Below are positions 35,223 to 43,332 of a stretch of DNA of 58,194 nt, piece by piece. Made by a program: the position numbers and the translations under genes. The first letter of the stretch is position 1. Every line of letters begins with the position of its first letter. Source of the stretch: Lachnospiraceae bacterium (GTDB lineage Bacteria; Bacillota; Clostridia; Lachnospirales; Lachnospiraceae); contig JAAUZI010000024.1 of the NCBI GenBank assembly GCA_014804645.1, forward strand, positions 98,738 to 156,931. Direction: 5' to 3'. Below the pieces are notes generated by a model. That model was given only the letters and a program-made list of their open reading frames with translations. It was not told the origin of the DNA and did no database searches.

Positions 35223-36302
35223 TCACTCTAGGATCGTTCCGCCTCCCAGCACATACTCACCCTCATAAAAAACCACCGCCTGACCGGGAGCGGAAGCCCG
35301 CACCGGCTGTTCAAAGCTGCACAGCACTTTTCCGTCCGGCTGCTTTTCGATCACACAGGGAGCGCCTCCGTGATTGTAACGAATCTTTGCCACAACCCTC
35401 TTAGGCTTCGTCAGATCCTCCACCGCCATATAATTCACCTGATTGCAAAGCACCTGCCGGGTAAAAGTATCTTCGTTGTCCCCTACGACCACCTCGTTGG
35501 TCTGTGGCCTGATCCGGGTCACAAATACCCTGTGGCCCATGGCAAGCTCCAGTCCCCTGCGCTGCCCGACAGTATAGTGGGTAATACCCTTGTGCCGCCC
35601 CAGCACTCGTCCGTCTTCGGTGACAAAATTCCCGGGGGGCGGCACCCTGTCCGCGGCCTCCCGGTCTATAAAAGCCGCATAATCATGGTCTGGGATAAAG
35701 CAGATCTCCTGGCTGTCCGGCTTGTGGGCTACCGGCAGCCCCTGCCGCAGTGCGATCTGCCGGATCTCCTCCTTGGTATATTCCCCCACCGGCATCAGTG
35801 TATGGGCCAGCTGCTCCTGCGTCAGATTGTACAGGGCGTAAGTCTGATCCTTTTGAGCCGTCACGGAATTTTTTATCACATAACGGCCGTTATATAATCT
35901 ATCCACACGGGCGTAATGGCCCGTGGCAATATAGTCCGCCCCCAGTTCCAGACTGCGCCGCAGCAGAGATTCCCATTTCACATAGCGGTTACAGGCAATG
36001 CAGGGATTGGGAGTCCGCCCCCTGAGATACTCTTCCACAAAGTAATCCATAACGTTCTCCCTAAACTCCCGCTTAAAATTCATTACATAATAGGGAATGT
36101 CCAGCACCTGGGCCACCCTCCTGGCGTCCTCCACCGCCGACAGACCGCAGCACCCTCCCTGCCGGGCCTGCTGCTGATACTCTTCGTCCTGCCAGACCTG
36201 CATGGTGACGCCGATCACCTCATATCCCTGCTCCTGCAACAGAAAGGCAGCCACCGAGGAATCCACGCCCCCGGACATGCCCACAACCACTTTTTGTTTC
36301 AT
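35223..36302 (-). CDS. mnmA: tRNA-specific 2-thiouridylase MnmA
   Basis: Adds sulfur to U34 of tRNA(Lys, Glu, Gln) using ATP and sulfur relayed from a cysteine desulfurase. The 359-residue protein has the PP-loop SGGVDSS (10-16), the catalytic Cys in NPCIACN (Cys 101), the second Cys in SQEICF (Cys 201), THYTVGQRRGLE, and the C-terminal barrel. GAAAGAGGTAAAT, the tail of repeat copy B, forms the ribosome-binding site. The nearby nifS/iscU genes are candidate sulfur donors. Confidence 0.96.
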   Translation of the reverse strand: MKQKVVVGMSGGVDSSVAAFLLQEQGYEVIGVTMQVWQDEEYQQQARQGGCCGLSAVEDARRVAQVLDIPYYVMNFKREFRENVMDYFVEEYLRGRTPNPCIACNRYVKWESLLRRSLELGADYIATGHYARVDRLYNGRYVIKNSVTAQKDQTYALYNLTQEQLAHTLMPVGEYTKEEIRQIALRQGLPVAHKPDSQEICFIPDHDYAAFIDREAADRVPPPGNFVTEDGRVLGRHKGITHYTVGQRRGLELAMGHRVFVTRIRPQTNEVVVGDNEDTFTRQVLCNQVNYMAVEDLTKPKRVVAKIRYNHGGAPCVIEKQPDGKVLCSFEQPVRASAPGQAVVFYEGEYVLGGGTILE

Positions 36303-36378
36303 ATTTACCTCTTTCCCGCATATCGCAAGCTATGCTTGCGATACTGCGTTAATCAGTATTTGAAACGTAAGTTTCAAA
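36303..36378 (-). repeat. Full copy B of the palindromic repeat (type I)
   Basis: On the minus strand: palindrome TTTGAAAC..GTTTCAAA (36359-36378); TACTGATTAACGCAG; a second perfect palindrome with arms TATCGCAAGC and GCTTGCGATA around ATA; then TGCGGGAAAGAGGTAAAT directly before the mnmA ATG. Compared with copy A, the middle stem is different in sequence but still fully paired. Confidence 0.88.
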
Positions 36379-36416
36379 CTTTAATCTCCATTTAGAGTTC
36401 CATAACTGTTTAACAT

Positions 36417-36451
36417 AAAAACTGCGTCAGACACCTCCGTATCCGACGCAG
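36417..36451 (-). terminator. Terminator of the merR-type gene
   Basis: CTGCGTC (36445-36451 on the minus strand) pairs with GACGCAG (36422-36428), with an inner GGA/TCT extension, followed by five T. It lies about 41 bases past the stop at 36492. Confidence 0.85.
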
Positions 36452-36491
36452 ATATTGTAGCATATCGGCAAAAAAAATACAAATGTTTGGC

Positions 36492-37823
36492 TTAATCTCT
36501 TATAAATACATAATAATCCGTATCATAACCGCCCCAGCGGTAATCCCCGCTCTTCCACTCTATAATCATATAGTCTGTGTCATCAACTGTCACAATTTCG
36601 TATGCACAGGCTGTATGGTTATAATGTTTAAGCACATAGCCCTTCGTCCAGCTCTGAAGCTCTTTACCCGATGTGGTTTCATCCATATAAACACTGGTTA
36701 AAAATCCCTCTTCTCCAAAATGCATATGCTTAAAAAATAGTCTTTCCTGAGGGAGATGATTTGCATCCGGAGCGAACTCTTCTTTATTGCGGATAAAGTC
36801 AATGGCCTTCCAATCTCCCAGAACACGCTCGTCATTCACAAAAGGCATATCCGTGTCATCTTCTCTGGCAATCTCACGTCTGGTATACCTTTTATTGTCA
36901 ACCTGCTCCAGCACCAATACAGTGGGCATTCCGCCGCGAAGATATTCATAGGATTTATTCTCCACAAACATATAACGGCTGCCCTGATCATCCTCAATCT
37001 GATATCTGCACAAACAAGACTGGTCGCCGCCGTCCAATTTCAAATATCCTTTTGTCCAGCTGTAAATCCAGTAATCTTCTCCGTCCGGCAGGAAATAGAT
37101 TTCCCTGTCCTTATTTCCCATATCAGATTCTCTCCGCTCTCCTTGCTCGGAATAAAAATCTTCCTTTACGGCATATTCGCCCACAACCTTCCATTTTCCG
37201 ATGACCTGCTCATCATCCTCAAAAACAAGGTTTATATCTTCATGCAGTTCCCCCATTTCGTCGCTAAGTTTTACCACCTCGGCAACCACCTGAATCTCAT
37301 TTTTATCCTTAGCGCCATAGGTCATGAATCCTGAAATACGCTGAAAATTCCTTTTTTGGATCTCCTCGTCCAAACTACGCCATGCAGCCTGTAAGGCTTT
37401 TGGATTTAACGGTAAGGGCAGGGATATTCCTTTTATGATCATATCACCCAATTCATTTTTTTCTACTACTGACAGTTTTTCCTGTTCGGCCTTCGTATTT
37501 TTCTCCTCTTTCTCAAACATCATACGCTTCACCTCCGCAATGGCAGCAAGCATGTTTCGATATTCCGACTCCCGATGTTCCAGAATGCCCTTTATGAACT
37601 CATTATCGTCGGCTTTTTTCAGAATATCTCTGATTTCTTTCAGAGAAAGGCCGCCGCTCTTTAAAAGTTCAATTTTATGCACCTGCCCTATCTGGTCAGC
37701 CGAATAATAACGGTAACCGGAAAAATTGTCAACATAGTCCGGACATAACAACCCCTCTTTATCGTAATGCCTGAGCACCGATATGGGCATTCCCGTCATT
37801 CTCGCAAATTCACCTATTTTCAT
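36492..37823 (-). CDS. MerR-family regulator with two tandem BlaR1-tail-like domains
   Basis: A 443-residue protein, far longer than ordinary MerR regulators. A MerR helix-turn-helix (MKIGEFARMTGMPISVLRHYDKEGLL, 1-26) and its wing lead into a coiled-coil dimer helix (about 75-115). The C-terminal 250 residues hold two copies of a domain of about 100 residues: VIGKWKVVG..SWTKGYL..YMFVENKSYEYLRGG (about 209-310) and VLGDWKAIDF..SWTKGYV..YMIIEWKSGDYRWGG (about 333-443). I recall a similar lipocalin-like module at the end of clostridial BlaR1-like proteins. It probably binds a ligand. GAGGTACAGG precedes the ATG; a MerR-type promoter lies upstream. Confidence 0.85.
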   Translation of the reverse strand: MKIGEFARMTGMPISVLRHYDKEGLLCPDYVDNFSGYRYYSADQIGQVHKIELLKSGGLSLKEIRDILKKADDNEFIKGILEHRESEYRNMLAAIAEVKRMMFEKEEKNTKAEQEKLSVVEKNELGDMIIKGISLPLPLNPKALQAAWRSLDEEIQKRNFQRISGFMTYGAKDKNEIQVVAEVVKLSDEMGELHEDINLVFEDDEQVIGKWKVVGEYAVKEDFYSEQGERRESDMGNKDREIYFLPDGEDYWIYSWTKGYLKLDGGDQSCLCRYQIEDDQGSRYMFVENKSYEYLRGGMPTVLVLEQVDNKRYTRREIAREDDTDMPFVNDERVLGDWKAIDFIRNKEEFAPDANHLPQERLFFKHMHFGEEGFLTSVYMDETTSGKELQSWTKGYVLKHYNHTACAYEIVTVDDTDYMIIEWKSGDYRWGGYDTDYYVFIRD

Positions 37824-37860
37824 GCCTGTACCTCATGCAAAAATCAGTTTACAGTTACTT

Positions 37861-37874
37861 ATGAAGCGCTTCAT
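37861..37874 (-). promoter_or_regulatory. Palindrome in the merR leader
   Basis: ATGAAGCGCTTCAT is a perfect 14-base palindrome between the -10 box and the start codon. It may be a second operator or a short leader hairpin. Confidence 0.4.
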
Positions 37875-37880
37875 GAAAGT

Positions 37881-37911
37881 AGTATAAACCTAATGTATGG
37901 TTTAGAGTCAA
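37881..37911 (-). promoter_or_regulatory. MerR-type promoter with 19-base spacer and internal dyad
   Basis: TTGACT (37906-37911) and TATACT (37881-37886) are 19 bases apart on the minus strand, the long spacer typical of MerR-activated promoters. Within it lies the dyad TAAACC/GGTTTA with 8 bases between (37885-37904). The regulator gene 58 bases downstream is likely autoregulated through it. Confidence 0.8.
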
Positions 37912-37993
37912 CCCTGGAAAACTAAAGTTATGCTCAATATCATCTGTTATTTTGCGGAGGGTATTTAATTCAAATACTTCTGTATGTTTTTCT

Positions 37994-38431
37994 TCAGTAC
38001 TCCGGCTCCTCCTCATGTTCGCCAATGTCGGACTTGGGCTTTTCCAGTCCTTCAATAGTGATACCGTTTTTCTCCGCATAGTCCCACAGCGCCGCATGGA
38101 TGGCCTCCTCCGCCAACAGAGAGCAGTGTACCTTCACAGACGGCAGGCCGTCCAGCGCCTCCATCACCGCCTTGTTGGTGACCTGCAGAGCCTCCTGAAT
38201 GGTTTTTCCCTTCACCAGCTCCGTGGCCATGGAACTGGTGGCAACCGCCGCCCCGCAGCCGAAGGTTTTAAATTTCACATCCCGGATAACACCCTCCTCA
38301 TCTATATCCAGGAATATCCGCATTATATCGCCGCACTTGGCATTGCCCACGGTACCCACGCCGCTGGCGTTCTCTATTTCCCCCACATTCCGCGGGTTTT
38401 GAAAATGATCCATCACCTTTTCACTGTACAT
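37994..38431 (-). CDS. iscU: Fe-S cluster scaffold protein, IscU/NifU type
   Basis: Assembles Fe-S clusters with sulfur from the desulfurase. The 145-residue protein has the three scaffold cysteines (GNAKCGD Cys 33, FGCGAA Cys 59, VHCSLLAEEA Cys 103) and MDHFQNPRNVG at the start. The C-terminus is a short acidic tail (GEHEEEPEY). AAAGGAG precedes the ATG. It overlaps the nifS stop by 11 bases, so translation is coupled. Confidence 0.95.
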   Translation of the reverse strand: MYSEKVMDHFQNPRNVGEIENASGVGTVGNAKCGDIMRIFLDIDEEGVIRDVKFKTFGCGAAVATSSMATELVKGKTIQEALQVTNKAVMEALDGLPSVKVHCSLLAEEAIHAALWDYAEKNGITIEGLEKPKSDIGEHEEEPEY

Positions 38432-39611
38432 GTCCGTCTCCTTTCTGGCACTTCATAAAGTCCTCATACAATGGCGACATGGCCCGGAGTTTCCCCACAA
38501 TCTCCGCGATGGCCTCCACCACCGTGTCCATCTCCTCCTCTGTGTTCTCCTCCGACAGGGTCAGCCGCAGGGAGCCGTGAGCAAGCTCGTGGGACAGTCC
38601 CATGGCCAACAGCACATGGGAGGGATCCAACGCCCCAGAGGTACAGGCCGAACCGCTGGAACCGCAGATTCCCTTCATATCCAACATAATCAGCAGAGAC
38701 TCTCCCTCCACAAACTGAAAACTGAAATTTACGTTGCCCGGCAGACGTCTGCTGCGGTCCCCGTTCAGACGGCAGTAAGGGATTTTCTCAAATATCTGAT
38801 CGATCAGATAGTCCCTAAGCTCCGTCTCCTTCTGAATTTTTTCGGGCATGATCCGCACTGCCCGCTCAATGGCCTTTGCGAAACCCACGACTCCGGGAAT
38901 GTTCTCCGTCCCCGCCCGGCGTGAGCGCTCCTGGGCGCCGCCGTGGATAAAGCTGCGCAGCTTTAGGCCGGAGCGGATGTACAGGCAGCCCACCCCTTTA
39001 GGTCCATTTACCTTGTGGGCGCTGGCGCTGAGCATATCAATGTGCAGCTCATCCACACTGATGGGCAGCTGACCGAAAGCCTGCACCGCATCCGTGTGGA
39101 ACAGAATTCCTCTCTCATGGGCAATCCGGCCAATTTCGCCGATGGGCTGCAGGGTGCCCACTTCATTGTTGGCATACATCACCGAGATCAGTATGGTGTC
39201 CGGCCGAATCGCCGCCTCCAGCTCCTCAAGCCTCACAATTCCGTTTTCATCCACCCCCACATAAGTCACCTCATAGCCCTGTTTCTCCAGATATTCACAG
39301 GTATGCAGGACTGCGTGGTGCTCAATCCGGGTGGTGATAATATGTTTTCCCTTATCTCGGTAAGCCTCTGCAGCCGCCTTCAAGGCCCAGTTGTCCGCCT
39401 CGGAACCCCCTGCGGTAAAATAGATTTCCTCCTGCTTGGCTCCCAGATAGTCCGCCAGCGTCCTTCTGGCCTGGTTCAGCGCCTTTTTGCTGGTTGATCC
39501 CAAGCCGTATATGCTGCTTGCATTGCCATAATTTTCACTGAAAAACGGGAGCATGGCCTCCACCACTTCCGGCGCCGTTCTGGTGGTGGCGGCATTGTCC
39601 AAATAGATCAT
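38421..39611 (-). CDS. nifS: Cysteine desulfurase, NifS/IscS family
   Basis: A PLP enzyme turning cysteine into alanine and a protein-bound persulfide. The 396-residue protein starts MIYLDNAATTRT and has the PLP lysine in SAHKVNGPKG (Lys 200) and the catalytic Cys in GSSGSACTSG (Cys 323) on the longer class I-type loop. The frame opens 5 codons earlier, but GGAGGGATC fits this ATG. With iscU directly behind it forms a minimal ISC pair; no iscR is seen. It may also serve MnmA. Confidence 0.95.
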   Translation of the reverse strand: MIYLDNAATTRTAPEVVEAMLPFFSENYGNASSIYGLGSTSKKALNQARRTLADYLGAKQEEIYFTAGGSEADNWALKAAAEAYRDKGKHIITTRIEHHAVLHTCEYLEKQGYEVTYVGVDENGIVRLEELEAAIRPDTILISVMYANNEVGTLQPIGEIGRIAHERGILFHTDAVQAFGQLPISVDELHIDMLSASAHKVNGPKGVGCLYIRSGLKLRSFIHGGAQERSRRAGTENIPGVVGFAKAIERAVRIMPEKIQKETELRDYLIDQIFEKIPYCRLNGDRSRRLPGNVNFSFQFVEGESLLIMLDMKGICGSSGSACTSGALDPSHVLLAMGLSHELAHGSLRLTLSEENTEEEMDTVVEAIAEIVGKLRAMSPLYEDFMKCQKGDGHVQ

Positions 39612-39662
39612 GTCCGATCCCTCCATTTAATTCCTACTATTTTACTAAGATTTAACAGTTCT

Positions 39663-39691
39663 AATATAGCACTTCGCATTTGTTCTGTCAA
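39663..39691 (-). promoter_or_regulatory. Predicted promoter of nifS-iscU
   Basis: TTGACA (39686-39691) and TATATT (39663-39668) are 17 bases apart on the minus strand, about 52 bases before nifS. Confidence 0.8.
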
Positions 39692-39712
39692 CTCCCCGCG
39701 TTTAAGAGAGTA

Positions 39713-39741
39713 TTGACCATATGCATAGTAAGCACTATTTT
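39713..39741 (+). promoter_or_regulatory. Predicted promoter of the spoVB-like gene
   Basis: TTGACC (39713-39718) and TATTTT (39736-39741) are 17 bases apart, 40 bases before the start codon. It lies close to the divergent nifS promoter. Confidence 0.65.
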
Positions 39742-39781
39742 GCAATATAAATAAGAAAACAGAGTTGATAAGGGAAGTTTC

Positions 39782-41155
39782 ATGGCATCCTCCGCAAAAA
39801 CCCGTTTCCGGCCCCATACCAGGCATCCCCTGATTATGGGTACTGCAATACTGACCATCACCGGGCTGATCACCCGAATCATCGGCTTTTTTTACCGCAT
39901 CTATCTGTCCCGGCTGTTCGGGGAGGAGGGCATGGGAATCTACCAGTTGTTGTCCCCTGTGCTTGCCCTGTCCTTCTCTCTGACTGCCGCAGGCTTTCAG
40001 ACCGCCATCTCCAAATTTGTGGCGGCGCAGGCGGGACGCGAAAACGCCGTTTCCCCCTCCCGCCGTCCCATGGTAATGGGTCTGCTATTGACGGTCCCCC
40101 TGTCCCTGGTCTGTACCATGGCGCTTTTTACAGGCAGCGACTTCATTGCAGTCAACCTGCTCCAGGAGCCTCGGACCGCCTCCATGATCCGGCTGCTGGC
40201 CCCCTCCGTTCCTTTGAGCGCCATCCACGCCTGCATCAACGGCTACTTTTACGGTATCAAGAAAGCCGGTATCCCTGCGGGCACCCAGCTGTTTGAACAG
40301 TGCTGCCGCGTGGCATGTGTCTATATGGTCTCCGCCTCCATACTGGTCCAGGGCCATACCCCCTCCATCAATGTGGCGGTGTTGGGCCTGACCGTGGGCG
40401 AGGGCTGCTCCATGCTGGCGGCCCTGCTGGCGGCGTGGTATCACCACTCCCGCCACGCCAATATCCCTGCCCACAGGCATTCCACAACGGTTCCCAGCTA
40501 CGCACAGCTGCTGGGGATGATTATTCCCCTGACTGCCAACCGAATTGTATTGAACCTGCTGCAGAGCGTGGAGTCCGTGTCCATCCCTGCCGGACTGCGC
40601 AGCTACGGCTATGACAACGCCACCGCGCTCAGCGTGTACGGCGTGTTGACTGGCATGGCCTTTCCCATGATTTTTTTCCCAAATGCCCTGACCGGCTCCG
40701 TCTCTGTCATGCTGCTGCCCATGATCTCCGAAAGCTATGCCCGTGGTGATGATGAGGGAATCCGCCGAGCCATCCTGCGCACGGTAAAATACTGCTTTCT
40801 CCTGGGCTTTTCCTGTATGGGCTTTTTTCTGCTCACCGGACGGCTCCTGGGAGAGGGACTGTACCGCAGCCCGCTGGCGGGACATTTCATTCGCACTCTG
40901 AGCCTGATTTGTCCCTTCCTCTATCTGGATACCACTCTGTCCAGCATCCTGCAGGGCCTGGGGATGGCGGGCCGCCTGTTCCTAATCAATGTGACTTCTC
41001 TGCTGGTGCGGCTGCTGTTTATCCTGCTGACCGTGCCCCGCATGGGCATTCAGGGCTATCTGTACGGGATATTGGTCAGTCAGATTCTGCAGTGCGGACT
41101 TTACCTGGGCTGTCTGTGGTGGTGCGGCTGGCATAGGGCAAAACAGGCACACTAG
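39782..41155 (+). CDS. Oligosaccharide flippase family protein, SpoVB-like
   Basis: A 457-residue polytopic membrane protein (about 12-14 segments) of the MVF/polysaccharide-transport superfamily. It opens with LIMGTAILTITGLITRIIGFFYRIYLSRLFGEEGMGIYQL, the hallmark of SpoVB/YtgP-type lipid-linked flippases. SpoVB proteins export precursors for spore cortex peptidoglycan. In a spore-former this is the likely role, but vegetative homologues exist, so the symbol is left out. AAGGGAAG precedes the ATG. Confidence 0.82.
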   Translation: MASSAKTRFRPHTRHPLIMGTAILTITGLITRIIGFFYRIYLSRLFGEEGMGIYQLLSPVLALSFSLTAAGFQTAISKFVAAQAGRENAVSPSRRPMVMGLLLTVPLSLVCTMALFTGSDFIAVNLLQEPRTASMIRLLAPSVPLSAIHACINGYFYGIKKAGIPAGTQLFEQCCRVACVYMVSASILVQGHTPSINVAVLGLTVGEGCSMLAALLAAWYHHSRHANIPAHRHSTTVPSYAQLLGMIIPLTANRIVLNLLQSVESVSIPAGLRSYGYDNATALSVYGVLTGMAFPMIFFPNALTGSVSVMLLPMISESYARGDDEGIRRAILRTVKYCFLLGFSCMGFFLLTGRLLGEGLYRSPLAGHFIRTLSLICPFLYLDTTLSSILQGLGMAGRLFLINVTSLLVRLLFILLTVPRMGIQGYLYGILVSQILQCGLYLGCLWWCGWHRAKQAH

Positions 41156-41173
41156 GAAAATAGCACAAAATAC

Positions 41174-41202
41174 TTGCCATATTTTTAGCGATATACTATA
41201 AT
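41174..41202 (+). promoter_or_regulatory. Predicted promoter of the DAHP synthase gene
   Basis: TTGCCA (41174-41179) and TATAAT (41197-41202) are 17 bases apart, right after the spoVB-like gene. The leader is about 48 bases with no T-box or riboswitch-sized structure. Confidence 0.85.
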
Positions 41203-41256
41203 GGGTACTGCTTAAGACAAATCGGCAAGAAATACACAGAAAGGTATGAAAATACA

Positions 41257-42285
41257 ATGAGCTTTACTTTTATTGAGAAATTACCTACACCCGATGAGAT
41301 TCGGGAACAATATCCCCTGCCCCAGGCGCTGGCACAGCGCAAGGCAGAGCGCGACCTTGAAATCCGTGACGTACTCACAGGCAAAAGTAACAAGCTGTTA
41401 GTAATCATTGGCCCCTGTTCTGCGGATAATGAAGATTCCGTGTGTGACTATGTGGAACGCCTGGCCGGGTTAAATGACAAGGTATCTGACAAGCTGATTC
41501 TGATTCCCCGGATATACACCAACAAACCCCGCACCACCGGGGAGGGCTACAAGGGAATCATACACCAGCCTGATCCGAAAAAACAGGAGGATTTTCTGGC
41601 GGGACTGATCGCCATGAGAAAAATGCATATCCGGGCTGTGGAGGAGACGGGTCTGACTGCGGCGGACGAGATGCTGTATCCCGAGAACTGGGGATATGTG
41701 TCCGACATCCTCTCCTATGTGGCCATCGGTGCCCGCTCCGTGGAGGATCAGCAGCACCGCCTGACTGTCAGCGGCTTTGATGTCCCCGCCGGGATGAAAA
41801 ACCCCACCAGCGGCGATTTTTCCGTGATGCTGAATTCCGTATTCGCGGCTCAACACCCCCACTCCTTTATCTATCGGGGCTGGGCAGTGAAGACAAGCGG
41901 CAACGAACTGGCCCACACTGTACTGCGGGGCGCTACCAGCAAGCACGGCAACAATACTCCCAACTACCACTATGAGGATCTAAACCGTCTGTTGGAAATG
42001 TATGAAAAAATGGAGCTGAAGAATCCCGCTTGCATCATTGATTCCAACCACTCCAACTCCAACAAGCAGTTTGCGCAGCAAATCCGCATTGTAAAGGAGG
42101 TCATGCACAGCCGCAAGCTGAGTCCCGACATCCATCGGCTGGTCAAGGGCGTCATGGTGGAAAGCTACATTGAAGAAGGCTGCCAGAAAGTGGGCGGCGG
42201 CGTCTACGGTAAATCCATCACCGATCCCTGCCTGGGATGGGAAGACACTAAGAAACTGATTTTTGACTTGGCTGAATATGAATAA
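41257..42285 (+). CDS. 3-deoxy-7-phosphoheptulonate synthase (DAHP synthase, class I)
   Basis: Joins phosphoenolpyruvate and erythrose-4-phosphate at the start of aromatic amino acid synthesis. The 342-residue protein has IGPCSADN (near 50), PRTTGEGYKG (PEP site), the AIGARSVEDQQHR block, FIYRGW, IDSNHSNSNKQ and GVMVESYIEEG; this is the AroF/G/H type, not the AroA(Q) fusion type. AGAAAGG precedes the ATG. It is a single gene with its own promoter and a strong bidirectional terminator. Which amino acid inhibits it cannot be told here. Confidence 0.93.
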   Translation: MSFTFIEKLPTPDEIREQYPLPQALAQRKAERDLEIRDVLTGKSNKLLVIIGPCSADNEDSVCDYVERLAGLNDKVSDKLILIPRIYTNKPRTTGEGYKGIIHQPDPKKQEDFLAGLIAMRKMHIRAVEETGLTAADEMLYPENWGYVSDILSYVAIGARSVEDQQHRLTVSGFDVPAGMKNPTSGDFSVMLNSVFAAQHPHSFIYRGWAVKTSGNELAHTVLRGATSKHGNNTPNYHYEDLNRLLEMYEKMELKNPACIIDSNHSNSNKQFAQQIRIVKEVMHSRKLSPDIHRLVKGVMVESYIEEGCQKVGGGVYGKSITDPCLGWEDTKKLIFDLAEYE

Positions 42286-42340
42286 AAAAGGAACATACAA
42301 TTTGGTTCTCCGTTAATTCCAAATTGTATGTTCCTTTTTT
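42284..42340. terminator. Bidirectional terminator between DAHP synthase and the Xer gene
   Basis: A perfect 22-base stem (42284-42305 with 42319-42340) that begins in A's and ends in T's, so it works on both strands. It starts at the DAHP synthase stop; on the minus strand it lies beyond repeat copy C. Confidence 0.95.
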
Positions 42341-42432
42341 ATCCCCATGCATATCTGTAGTTGGCTTTGCCAACTACCACTGTGTCTGCGATATTGCTCA
42401 AATAGAAAATTGAAAAATCTTTGATTTTTCAA
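42340..42432 (-). repeat. Full copy C of the palindromic repeat (type II)
   Basis: On the minus strand: palindrome TTGAAAAATC..GATTTTTCAA (42410-42432); TTTTCTATTTGAGCAA; TATCGCAGACACAGTG; hairpin GTAGTTGGC/GCCAACTAC with loop AAA; then AGATATGCATGGGGATAAAA. It shares an identical block of about 48 bases with copy D. Here it lies after the Xer gene, in its 3' region, not before a start codon. Confidence 0.87.
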
Positions 42433-42433
42433 C

Positions 42434-43318
42434 CTATCTCCTTGGATGATTTCTACTGTATTCTTCTCTGACTTTGTTCCGGCATTCCGCCGCGTAAATC
42501 TGTGTGGCGGCTATGTCTGTGTGACCCATCATCTCCTGCACACTCTGCAAATCCGCACCGTTTTCTATCAGGTGCGCCGCAAAAGCGTGCCGCAGACTGT
42601 GAGGATTTACTTCCTTTTGTATCCCTGCCTGCTCCCCATATTTGCGGATCAGTTTCCATACTCCCTGTCTGCTCATGGCCACTCCACTGTAATTCACAAA
42701 CAGAGTATCGCAGCGGGCGTCCGCCAGCAGCGCCTCCCGCCCTTCGTCCAAGTATTGCAGCAGCGCCGCTCTGGCGTGGTTGCCAAAGGGAATGACCCGC
42801 TCTCTGCCACTCTCTCCGCAATGCAAAAACCCCAGCTTTAGATTCACATCGGAAACCCGAAGTTCAACCAGTTCCGACACCTTGATACCCGTGGCGTACA
42901 GCAGTTCTAAAATCGCCCTGTCCCGCTGTTGCCTGGGCTTGTCCCCCGACGGCTGTTCCACCAGCAGATTGACCTCTTCCACAGTCAGAATCTCCGGCAG
43001 CTCCCGATCCTGTCTCGGTGTCTGCAGCTGCTCTGTAATGTCCTCCCCTATCAGATGCATTTTTTCCATGTAATGGTACAATGCCCGGACTGAAGACATA
43101 CGACGTGACACGGTAGATGCTTTTTTTTCCTGCTCCAATACAAAAAAATACTCTTTCAGACAGCTGGCGGTCACCTCGCTAAAATCCGTTATCCCCTGCT
43201 CTCGCTCCAAATAACACCTGAAATGCCGCAGATCCCGCTGATAGGAAAGCACCGTATTGCCCGACAGCTTTTTTACCTGCCGCAAATATGTGATAAAAGA
43301 TTGCAATTGTTCTTCCAT
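42434..43318 (-). CDS. Tyrosine recombinase, XerD-like with altered catalytic residues
   Basis: A 294-residue recombinase with the SAM-like core-binding domain (about 1-95) and catalytic domain. His 240, Arg 243 (HSLRHAFAAHL), His 266 (MMGHTDI) and the nucleophile Tyr 275 (TQIYA) are in place. However, the first arginine is Lys 146 (ATGIKVSEL, normally GxRVSEL) and the beta-hairpin lysine is Arg 172 (GESGRERVIP). Both are usually essential in Xer proteins, so strand cleavage may be weak. AGAGGGTACA precedes the ATG. It follows the YczE-like gene by 14 bases. Chromosome dimer resolution by this copy is uncertain. Confidence 0.85.
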   Translation of the reverse strand: MEEQLQSFITYLRQVKKLSGNTVLSYQRDLRHFRCYLEREQGITDFSEVTASCLKEYFFVLEQEKKASTVSRRMSSVRALYHYMEKMHLIGEDITEQLQTPRQDRELPEILTVEEVNLLVEQPSGDKPRQQRDRAILELLYATGIKVSELVELRVSDVNLKLGFLHCGESGRERVIPFGNHARAALLQYLDEGREALLADARCDTLFVNYSGVAMSRQGVWKLIRKYGEQAGIQKEVNPHSLRHAFAAHLIENGADLQSVQEMMGHTDIAATQIYAAECRNKVREEYSRNHPRR

Positions 43319-43332
43319 TGTACCCTCTTTGT

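Noticed and set aside
41203..41256. T-box or riboswitch before DAHP synthase
   Set aside because: The leader is only about 50 bases, too short for either, and no T-box core motif is present.
42340..43318. Xer gene plus adjacent repeat as an integrative element
   Set aside because: The gene is a chromosomal-type Xer in a normal operon; there are no direct-repeat att sites, no excisionase and no cargo, and the same repeats occur at loci without a recombinase.
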